Assembly (NCBI GenBank): GCA_018066805.1
Contig: JAGPVX010000034.1
Coordinates: forward strand, 1-50,200
DNA length: 50,200 bases
Source of the DNA: Paraperlucidibaca sp.
Lineage (GTDB): Bacteria > Pseudomonadota > Gammaproteobacteria > Pseudomonadales > Moraxellaceae
Direction: 5' to 3'
Translations under genes and position numbers: made by a program
Part shown: piece by piece, positions 44,134 to 50,200 of the stretch
Layout of the letters: the number at the start of each line of letters is the position of its first letter
How positions within the stretch are numbered: the first letter of the stretch is position 1
The notes under the pieces: model-generated
Databases searched by the model: none
Told to the model about the DNA's origin: nothing
What the model saw: the letters and a program-made list of their open reading frames with translations, nothing else

Positions 44134-44445
44134 GTGAGCTTGTCCACCGCTGAGAAAAAACGTTTGCGCCAAATTGGCCATCACCTAAACCCGCTAGTAC
44201 AACTTGGCGGCAATGGTTTAACTGAGGCGGTGCTTGCAGAGATTGATGCTCGCCTGGAAGACCATGAGCTGATTAAAGTTCGCGTTGGCGGTGAAGACCG
44301 CGCAGCACGTACCGAAGTCATTACCGAGATCGCTAGCGCTACGCAGTCGCAGATTGCTCAAAGCATTGGCAAGCTGGTTTTGCTTTATCGCCCATCGAAG
44401 CGTCCAGACCCAAAACTTTCGAACTTGCTACGCGCGTTAACCTAA
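44134..44445 (+). CDS. yhbY: Ribosome assembly RNA-binding protein YhbY
   Basis: A 103-aa CRM-domain protein that associates with pre-50S particles. The CRM signature is LRQIGHHLNPLVQLGGNGLTEAVLAEI with the GxxG loop, followed by HELIKVRV and LVLLYRPSKR. Start is GTG, with CTGAGGT as ribosome binding site. Divergent from rlmE, the same pair as in E. coli. Ends at a long hairpin shared with the convergent GATase. Confidence 0.93.
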   Translation: MSLSTAEKKRLRQIGHHLNPLVQLGGNGLTEAVLAEIDARLEDHELIKVRVGGEDRAARTEVITEIASATQSQIAQSIGKLVLLYRPSKRPDPKLSNLLRALT

Positions 44446-44451
44446 GAGCCC

Positions 44452-44486
44452 ATAAGCTCGCATTTAAACTTTAAGTGCGAGCTTAT
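44452..44486. terminator. Long bidirectional hairpin between yhbY and GATase
   Basis: A stem of up to 16 bp (11 perfect pairs ATAAGCTCGCA/TGCGAGCTTAT, then four more AT pairs after one GT pair) closed by a 3-nt loop. It overlaps the GATase stop codon. The flanking T content is modest on both strands. Confidence 0.7.
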
Positions 44487-45196
44487 TTGTCGCTTGTTCG
44501 CGTGGTCGTTAGCCATGAAAGCAACTTGGTTAACGTCTTATGCATTTCTTCGTAAGTCGTTTTAGGCCACTGCAAAAGTGTCTCAGTCGACTGCACGGCA
44601 GGGCCGGCAGCAAGCTCATCACCGCAATGAGCAACTAAGTCTTCAAGCCCATCTGGCTTGATTTCCAAATGGCACTGCAGAGCCAACGCGCGATCGCCAA
44701 GCAACGCAGCTTGTACGCCGCACGCCTTGCTGCTTGCCAACAACTCCGCACCATCGGGTAGCGAAAAGCATTCGCCATGCCAATGCAGTACGCATAAGTC
44801 GTCGAGCACATTCGGTATCGATGATGTTGATGCATGTCCAGACAGGCCAAACCAGCCAATCTCGCGCACGGGGTTAGGGTTAACCTCACCGCCCAAGCAC
44901 AAGCTCATTTGCTGAGCGCCTAAGCAGATGCCCAATGTCGGCACACCACGCGTGATGGCTTCGCGCAAAAAAGCACGCTCGTCGGCAAGCCATGGATACT
45001 GTTCGTTGTCATGCACACTCATTGGCCCGCCGAGACAGACCAACAAGTCTATGCCGTCCAGTGCTGGCAGCTCAGGATTGCCGTCATACCAAGAGGTTGT
45101 GCTGACTTCGGCGCCGTGCGCAGAAAGCCAATCGGCAATATAGCCGGGCCCCTCAAAAACTACATGCTGCAGAATATGTGCGCGTTTAACAGCCAT
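44483..45196 (-). CDS. Class I glutamine amidotransferase-like protein
   Basis: A 237-aa stand-alone GATase1 domain. Nucleophile Cys is in TLGICLGAQQMSLCLGG (about residue 95), oxyanion loop LVCLGGPMSVHDNE, and a His-x-Glu pair is in LQCHLEIKPDG near residue 180. It resembles proteins annotated as GMP-synthase-like or gamma-glutamyl-hydrolysing amidotransferases (YfeJ/PuuD-like region); the acceptor is unknown because no partner synthetase domain is attached. It lies 13 bp after greA on the same strand, so it is probably the last gene of the carAB transcript. Start has no strong ribosome binding site. Confidence 0.85.
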   Translation of the reverse strand: MAVKRAHILQHVVFEGPGYIADWLSAHGAEVSTTSWYDGNPELPALDGIDLLVCLGGPMSVHDNEQYPWLADERAFLREAITRGVPTLGICLGAQQMSLCLGGEVNPNPVREIGWFGLSGHASTSSIPNVLDDLCVLHWHGECFSLPDGAELLASSKACGVQAALLGDRALALQCHLEIKPDGLEDLVAHCGDELAAGPAVQSTETLLQWPKTTYEEMHKTLTKLLSWLTTTRTSDK

Positions 45197-45209
45197 GGCG
45201 TGTTACTCG

Positions 45210-45686
45210 TTATTCGTAGCGAACTGCCATGACTTCAAACTCGACGGTGCCGCCGGGCGTCTCGATGAGCGCTTCATCGCCTTCAGTCTTACCAATCAAG
45301 CCACGCGCAATGGGTGAATTGACTGAAATTTTACCGATTTTAAAATCGGCTTCGTCATCGCCAACAATGTGGTAAGTCTTGGTTTCGCCGGTATCGACAT
45401 TTTCAATATCGACTGTCGCACCAAAAATCACCTTGCCAGTTTTCGGCATCTGCAAAATATCGATAATTTGCGCATTTGACAGCTTACCTTCGATATCTTG
45501 CAGGCGACCTTCAATGAAGCCCTGCTGCTCGCGCGCAGCGTGATACTCAGCGTTCTCTTTCAAGTCGCCGTGGGCGCGTGCCTCAGCGATCGCCGCAATA
45601 ACCGCAGGGCGATCGATGAATTTCAGCTTATTGAGCTCAGCCTTTAGCGCGTCTGCGCCTTGAACCGTCATCGGATAACGTTGCAT
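45210..45686 (-). CDS. greA: Transcription elongation factor GreA
   Basis: Rescues backtracked RNA polymerase by stimulating transcript cleavage. The N-terminal coiled coil carries the tip acidic residues in [21 protein letters not shown]; the C-terminal FKBP-like domain contains [20 protein letters not shown]. At 158 aa it equals E. coli GreA. Directly after carB (1 bp gap), as in Pseudomonas. Confidence 0.97.
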   Translation of the reverse strand: MQRYPMTVQGADALKAELNKLKFIDRPAVIAAIAEARAHGDLKENAEYHAAREQQGFIEGRLQDIEGKLSNAQIIDILQMPKTGKVIFGATVDIENVDTGETKTYHIVGDDEADFKIGKISVNSPIARGLIGKTEGDEALIETPGGTVEFEVMAVRYE

Positions 45687-45687
45687 A

Positions 45688-48600
45688 TCAAAGTCCCTCG
45701 TGGAGATCCTGCAAGCGACGCACCGTCAATGCATCTTTGGAGCGCAGTGACTGGCTAACCGCTTCGGCGCCGCTGAGCGTGGTCGTGTAGTAGACCTTAC
45801 CCTGCAATGCGCTACGGCGAATGGAGAACGAGTCTTCCTGCGCCTGCTTGCCTTCCGTGGTGTTAATGATGAAGTTGATTTCGCCATTCTTCAACATGTC
45901 GACGATGTGTGGGCGACCTTCGGTCACTTTATTCACACGCTCACAAGCAATGCCTGCCGCAGCAAGTATTGCTTGTGTGCCGCTGGTGGCAACGAGCGAG
46001 AAGCCCAGCTCAGCCAATTCGCCAGCGACGCGCGAGACATGCGGCTTGTCAGATTCACGTACTGATAAAAATACACGACCACCGGTCGGCAGGCGCTCAT
46101 TCGAGCCCAATACCGCTTTGTGGAAAGCTTCGGCGAAGGTGGCGCCGGAGCCCATAACCTCACCGGTGGATTTCATTTCTGGGCCAAGAATAGGATCGAC
46201 GCCAGGGAATTTCGCGAATGGGAACACCGCTTCTTTCACGCTGTAATAGTTCGGGATGATTTCCTTGGTGAAGCCTTGATCCTGCAACGACATACCGGCC
46301 ATGCAACGCGCGGCTACTTTGGCTAGCGAAACACCGATGCATTTCGACACAAAAGGCACGGTGCGCGATGCACGTGGGTTAACCTCAAGCACATAGACGT
46401 CGCTGCCTTTGACGGCAAACTGCACGTTCATCAGGCCAATAACACCCAGCTCGCGTGCCATAGCGACGGTTTGCTCACGCATCACGTCTTGTAGCTCAGC
46501 CGACAGGTTATATGGCGGCAATGAACAGGCCGAGTCACCGGAGTGAATACCGGCTTGTTCGATGTGCTGCATGATGCCGCCGATCACCACGGTGGTGCCG
46601 TCGCTGACGCAGTCAACATCGATCTCAATGGCATCATCTAAGAAGCGATCGAGCAGCACCGGCGATTCATTTGAGGCGCTAACAGCTTCGCGCAGATAAC
46701 GCGCCAGCTCAGCATCGTTAAAAACGATTTCCATGGCGCGGCCACCAAGCACATAGCTCGGGCGCACAACCAAGGGATAGCCAACTTCCGAAGCTAGCAA
46801 CAAGCCCTCTTCTGTCGAGCGCGCTAGACGGTTTGGTGGCTGCAAAAGATTTAAACGCTCAACCATTTGCTGGAAGCGCTCACGGTCTTCAGCACGATCA
46901 ATAGCATCTGGCGATGTGCCGATGATAGGTACGCCGGCGGCCTCGAGTGCGCGCGCTAATTTTAGTGGCGTTTGGCCACCGTATTGCACGATCACACCTT
47001 TGGGCTTTTCTAGCGCAGCAATCTCAAGCACATCTTCTAGCGTGACCGGCTCGAAATACAGGCGATCGGAAGTATCGTAGTCGGTAGAAACTGTTTCTGG
47101 GTTGCAGTTGATCATGATGGTTTCATAACCATCTTCGCGCATCGCCAATGCCGCGTGGACGCAGCAATAATCGAACTCAATGCCCTGGCCGATACGGTTT
47201 GGACCACCGCCCAGCACCATAATTTTGTTGCGATTGCTTGGCTCAGCTTCGCAAGTCTCTTCGTAGGTCGAGTACATATAGGCGGTGCTAGTCGCAAACT
47301 CGGCAGCACAGGTATCGACGCGCTTATAAACCGGGCGAATGCCTTGGCTCCAGCGGCGCTTACGCAGCTCTTGCTCTGACACACCGATAAGCGTGGCTAA
47401 GCGGCTGTCGGCAAAGCCTTTGCGCTTGAGTTTCCACATGGCATCGCGGTCGAGATTGGCAAAGCCGAGCTGAGTCACACCGGCTTCAGTTTTAATCAGA
47501 TCTTCGATCTGCACTAAGAACCAAGGATCGACACCGGTTAAGCGGAATACTTCGTTAACGCTTAGCCCCATGCGGAAAGCATCACCGATATACCAAATAC
47601 GCTCGGGGCCTGGGTTCGACAATTCATTGCGAAGCTTGGCTTCGGCATTTGGTGCGCTGGGATCGAGAATTGGCGTGAAGCCATCGACACCAACTTCAAG
47701 GCCGCGCAGAGCCTTCTGTAAAGACTCTTGGAAAGTACGGCCGATGGCCATGACTTCGCCAACCGACTTCATCTGCGTCGTTAAGCGTGGCTCTGCTTGG
47801 GCAAATTTCTCGAAGTTGAAACGAGGAATCTTAGTGACGATATAGTCGATTGAAGGCTCAAATGACGCCGGGGTTAAACCACCGGTGATGTCATTTTTCA
47901 ACTCATCAAGGGTGTAACCAACTGCCAATTTGGCCGCGACTTTAGCAATCGGGAAGCCAGTGGCTTTTGACGCCAGCGCCGATGAACGCGACACACGCGG
48001 GTTCATCTCGATAACGACCATGCGGCCATCATCTGGACTGATACCAAACTGTACGTTGGAGCCGCCGGTTTCAACACCGATTTCACGCAGCACGGCGCAA
48101 GAAGCGTCGCGCATGATTTGATATTCTTTATCGGTCAGCGTTTGCGCAGGTGCTACCGTGATCGAATCGCCGGTGTGCACGCCCATGGCGTCGAAGTTTT
48201 CGATGGCGCAGACGATGATGCAGTTGTCGTTGCGATCGCGCACGACTTCCATCTCATATTCTTTCCAACCAATTAATGACTCATCGATGAGCAATTCATT
48301 GGTTGGCGATAAGTCTAGGCCGCGCTCGCAAATCTCGATGAATTCTTCACGGTTGTAGGCAATACCACCGCCGGAGCCGCCCATGGTGAACGACGGGCGA
48401 ATAATCGATGGAAAGCCAGTGGTTTCGAGCACAGCAAAGGCTTCGTCCATATTGGTGGCGATGCCAGCGCGTGGGCATTCGAGGCCAATACGGCGCATAG
48501 CCTGGTCAAACAGCTTGCGGTCTTCCGCCATGCGGATAGCTTCTTTCGAAGCGCCAATCAGCTCAACATTGAATTTCGCCAACACGCCTTTCGCATCTAA

Positions 48601-48903
48601 CTCGAGCGCGCAGTTCAGCGCGGTCTGGCCGCCCATGGTCGGCAGGAGCGCATCGGGGCGCTCTTTCTCGATAATTTGCGCAACGGTTTGCCACGTGATC
48701 GGCTCGATATAAGTCGAGTCGGCCATCGACGGGTCGGTCATGATGGTGGCTGGGTTCGAGTTCACCAGAATGACGCGATAACCCTCTTCACGCAGCGCCT
48801 TACACGCTTGCGCGCCGGAGTAATCGAACTCGCAGGCTTGACCAATGACAATCGGACCTGCGCCGATGATGAGAATGCTTTGGATATCAGTACGCTTTGG
48901 CAT
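45688..48903 (-). CDS. carB: Carbamoyl-phosphate synthase large subunit
   Basis: Makes carbamoyl phosphate from bicarbonate, ammonia (channelled from CarA) and 2 ATP, for arginine and pyrimidines. Two homologous ATP-grasp halves: the first with [22 protein letters not shown] and [17 protein letters not shown], the second with [22 protein letters not shown] and [14 protein letters not shown]. The C-terminal ~150 residues are the allosteric (MGS-like) domain, binding UMP/ornithine in E. coli. At 1071 aa it is full length. Only 3 bp separate it from carA, unlike P. aeruginosa where an extra gene intervenes. Confidence 0.97.
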   Translation of the reverse strand: MPKRTDIQSILIIGAGPIVIGQACEFDYSGAQACKALREEGYRVILVNSNPATIMTDPSMADSTYIEPITWQTVAQIIEKERPDALLPTMGGQTALNCALELDAKGVLAKFNVELIGASKEAIRMAEDRKLFDQAMRRIGLECPRAGIATNMDEAFAVLETTGFPSIIRPSFTMGGSGGGIAYNREEFIEICERGLDLSPTNELLIDESLIGWKEYEMEVVRDRNDNCIIVCAIENFDAMGVHTGDSITVAPAQTLTDKEYQIMRDASCAVLREIGVETGGSNVQFGISPDDGRMVVIEMNPRVSRSSALASKATGFPIAKVAAKLAVGYTLDELKNDITGGLTPASFEPSIDYIVTKIPRFNFEKFAQAEPRLTTQMKSVGEVMAIGRTFQESLQKALRGLEVGVDGFTPILDPSAPNAEAKLRNELSNPGPERIWYIGDAFRMGLSVNEVFRLTGVDPWFLVQIEDLIKTEAGVTQLGFANLDRDAMWKLKRKGFADSRLATLIGVSEQELRKRRWSQGIRPVYKRVDTCAAEFATSTAYMYSTYEETCEAEPSNRNKIMVLGGGPNRIGQGIEFDYCCVHAALAMREDGYETIMINCNPETVSTDYDTSDRLYFEPVTLEDVLEIAALEKPKGVIVQYGGQTPLKLARALEAAGVPIIGTSPDAIDRAEDRERFQQMVERLNLLQPPNRLARSTEEGLLLASEVGYPLVVRPSYVLGGRAMEIVFNDAELARYLREAVSASNESPVLLDRFLDDAIEIDVDCVSDGTTVVIGGIMQHIEQAGIHSGDSACSLPPYNLSAELQDVMREQTVAMARELGVIGLMNVQFAVKGSDVYVLEVNPRASRTVPFVSKCIGVSLAKVAARCMAGMSLQDQGFTKEIIPNYYSVKEAVFPFAKFPGVDPILGPEMKSTGEVMGSGATFAEAFHKAVLGSNERLPTGGRVFLSVRESDKPHVSRVAGELAELGFSLVATSGTQAILAAAGIACERVNKVTEGRPHIVDMLKNGEINFIINTTEGKQAQEDSFSIRRSALQGKVYYTTTLSGAEAVSQSLRSKDALTVRRLQDLHEGL

Positions 48904-48906
48904 GTC

Positions 48907-50049
48907 TTACTTCCGAGCCTGCATCAATTCAAAAAAGTGGTCGAACAAGGGCTGCACATCTGTTGGCCCAGGGCTAGCTTCAGGGTGCCCCTGGAAACTA
49001 AACGCTGGCTTATCGGTATGGTGCAGGCCTTGCAACGAATCATCGAATAGTGACTTGTGAGTTGCACGCAATGTCGCGGGCAGTGTCGCTCCATCTACAG
49101 AGAAGCCGTGGTTCTGACTGGTAATCATGACGCGGCCGGTGTCTAAATTCTGCACTGGATGGTTGGCACCATGATGGCCAAATTTCATTTTCAGCGTTTT
49201 CGCACCTGAGGCGAGCGCTAACAGCTGATGCCCTAAGCAGATGCCGAAAATTGGTAAGTCTTTATCTAAAAAGGTCTTAATCGCCGCAATGGCGTAGTCG
49301 CAAGGCTCAGGATCGCCTGGACCATTGGAGAGAAAGACGCCATCGGGGTTCATTGCCAGTACATCAGCCGCCGAAGTTTGAGCCGGCACCACAATCAGCT
49401 CGCAACCACGATCAACCAGCAGGCGCAGAATGTTGTGCTTAACACCGAAGTCATAGGCCACGACTTTAAAGCGCGGCGCTTCAGTTGGCGTGACATAACC
49501 TTTCGCCAGATCCCAGCTACCTTCTGTCCAGCGATAAACTTCTTTTGTGCTGACGACTTTGGCTAAGTCCGCGCCCTTCAAGCTAGGCACTTTTTTCGCG
49601 CTAGCAATGGCCGCTTCAACCGCACCTTCTACTTCTGCAGCGGCGCCGGCGACAATAACGCCATTTTGCGTACCGCTTTCGCGCAAGATGCGCGTTAAGC
49701 GGCGCGTGTCGATTTCAGCAATAGCGACAACATTGTTGCGCACCAAATAGTCTGGCAGCGTCTCAGTCATTCGCCAGTTGCTAGCGATCATCGAGCTATC
49801 ACGGATGATTAAGCCCGCAGCCCAAACCTGAGTTGATTCGTTGTCTTCGTTGTTTACGCCGGTGTTGCCAATGTGCGGATAGGTCAAGGTGACCATTTGC
49901 TGGCAATACGATGGGTCGGTCAGAATTTCCTGATAACCAGTCATGGCGGTATTAAAAACGACTTCGCCAGATGATTGACCATCTGCCCCGATTGATACGC
50001 CCTTGAAAACACTTCCGTCTTCTAGCGCGAGAATGGCAACTTTGCTCAA
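48907..50049 (-). CDS. carA: Carbamoyl-phosphate synthase small subunit
   Basis: Glutaminase subunit that supplies ammonia to CarB. The C-terminal GATase1 domain has the nucleophile Cys in [15 protein letters not shown] and the His/Glu pair in [11 protein letters not shown]. The N-terminal half has [21 protein letters not shown] chose a TTG start at 50049 (380 aa, [12 protein letters not shown]) because a perfect GGAGG lies 5 nt upstream; an upstream GTG at 50061 would put that site inside the coding region. TTG starts are weak and may limit expression. The leader carries a promoter, a short ORF and a terminator-like hairpin. Confidence 0.94.
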   Translation of the reverse strand: MSKVAILALEDGSVFKGVSIGADGQSSGEVVFNTAMTGYQEILTDPSYCQQMVTLTYPHIGNTGVNNEDNESTQVWAAGLIIRDSSMIASNWRMTETLPDYLVRNNVVAIAEIDTRRLTRILRESGTQNGVIVAGAAAEVEGAVEAAIASAKKVPSLKGADLAKVVSTKEVYRWTEGSWDLAKGYVTPTEAPRFKVVAYDFGVKHNILRLLVDRGCELIVVPAQTSAADVLAMNPDGVFLSNGPGDPEPCDYAIAAIKTFLDKDLPIFGICLGHQLLALASGAKTLKMKFGHHGANHPVQNLDTGRVMITSQNHGFSVDGATLPATLRATHKSLFDDSLQGLHHTDKPAFSFQGHPEASPGPTDVQPLFDHFFELMQARK

Positions 50050-50070
50050 ACCGACCTCCACACAGCGATT

Positions 50071-50130
50071 TTAGTTAAGCGCGCGTGCAAAAAAGCGAGA
50101 AGCGATGACAATCCTTCTCGTTCTATCCAT
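50071..50130 (-). CDS. Candidate carAB leader peptide (19 aa)
   Basis: MDRTRRIVIASRFFARALN. Five of 19 residues are Arg, three of them coded by rare AGA/AGG in a cluster near the start. The reading frame runs through the attenuator stem and its U-run (read as SRFF), then stops 21 nt before the carA start. There is no good ribosome binding site (ACCCCTAT just before ATG), which is the main weakness. It could sense arginyl-tRNA or work by pyrBI-type coupling to UTP. Confidence 0.4.
   Translation of the reverse strand: MDRTRRIVIASRFFARALN
50089..50120 (-). terminator. Attenuator-like terminator in carA leader
   Basis: On the minus strand CGAGAAG, 11-nt loop, CTTCTCG, C, then TTTTTT. It lies between the carA promoter and the carA start, within the candidate leader ORF. 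As an intrinsic terminator here it would block the operon unless transcription or translation conditions prevent folding. Confidence 0.65.
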
Positions 50131-50164
50131 ATAGGGGTTGCACGCTGGCACGATTTGAAGCGGC

Positions 50165-50193
50165 ATTCTACGCAGATGCATGCCCGCTGTCCA
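50165..50193 (-). promoter_or_regulatory. carAB promoter
   Basis: -35 TGGACA (50188-50193), a 17-bp spacer, -10 TAGAAT (50165-50170), each 5/6 to consensus. Predicted start is near 50158, leaving a leader of about 110 nt before carA. No convincing ArgR box pair is visible, but the region continues beyond the window. Confidence 0.65.
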
Positions 50194-50200
50194 ACCAAAC

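Overview
This is about 50 kb of a gammaproteobacterial chromosome, almost wholly core genes, with dense operons and moderate GC. Gene order matches Pseudomonas in three blocks: tyrS-anmK-erpA-argC, dksA-gluQ-cbrX-cbrA-cbrB-pcnB-folK-panBCD, and carAB-greA-yhbY-rlmE-ftsH-folP-glmM-tpiA-secG-tRNA-rimP-nusA-infB-rbfA-truB-rpsO-pnp. Protein details, such as the fused ThiD-ThiE and the divergent CbrA, point to a relative outside Pseudomonas proper, perhaps a Cellvibrionales-type marine lineage. That placement is inference. I see no prophage, IS element, integron or CRISPR array.

Layout. 1-259: flank of tyrS with a strong rRNA-type promoter firing out of the window to the left, so a 16S gene probably lies just outside. 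260-5265: tyrS (-), anmK (+), then the minus operon argC-DUF6776-bactofilin-erpA. 5420-9746: plus operon hemJ-thiDE-hemL-DUF3108, whose genes overlap or nearly touch, joining haem and thiamine synthesis. 9735-12077: PBP1b (-). 12169-13496: PfkB kinase and a Rieske protein. 13583-19464: dksA, gluQ, then cbrX-cbrA-cbrB. 19465-19899: a 435-bp gap. 19900-24038: pcnB, folK, panB, panC, panD, closed by a bidirectional terminator. 24129-28462: a three-gene TRAP-type transporter operon (-), the most accessory-looking part. 28680-43994: the long minus-strand translation, transcription and RNA-decay supercluster with tRNA-fMet and tRNA-Leu(GAG). 44134-44445: yhbY (+). 44483-50049: GATase, greA, carB, carA (-), with a leader region at the right edge.

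The most interesting part is the cbrB-pcnB gap. It holds an excellent sigma-54 promoter, TGTTAC/GTAACA half-sites upstream, no credible gene, several A-rich ARN-triplet tracts (one in the loop of a GGGC/GCCC hairpin), and a final 8-bp GC hairpin. That is the architecture and position of Pseudomonas CrcZ, the CbrAB/RpoN-driven RNA decoy that titrates Hfq/Crc in carbon catabolite repression, but less than half as long. The second notable signal is upstream of carA: promoter, a 19-codon leader ORF and an intrinsic terminator inside that ORF, resembling pyrBI-type or arginine attenuation.

How the genes fit together: CbrA (transporter-like sensor) and CbrB (sigma-54 activator) would drive the sRNA and set carbon and nitrogen use. 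The supercluster supplies initiation factors, rRNA modification, RNA decay, membrane proteolysis, and cell-wall and folate precursors. carAB makes carbamoyl phosphate for arginine (with argC) and pyrimidines.
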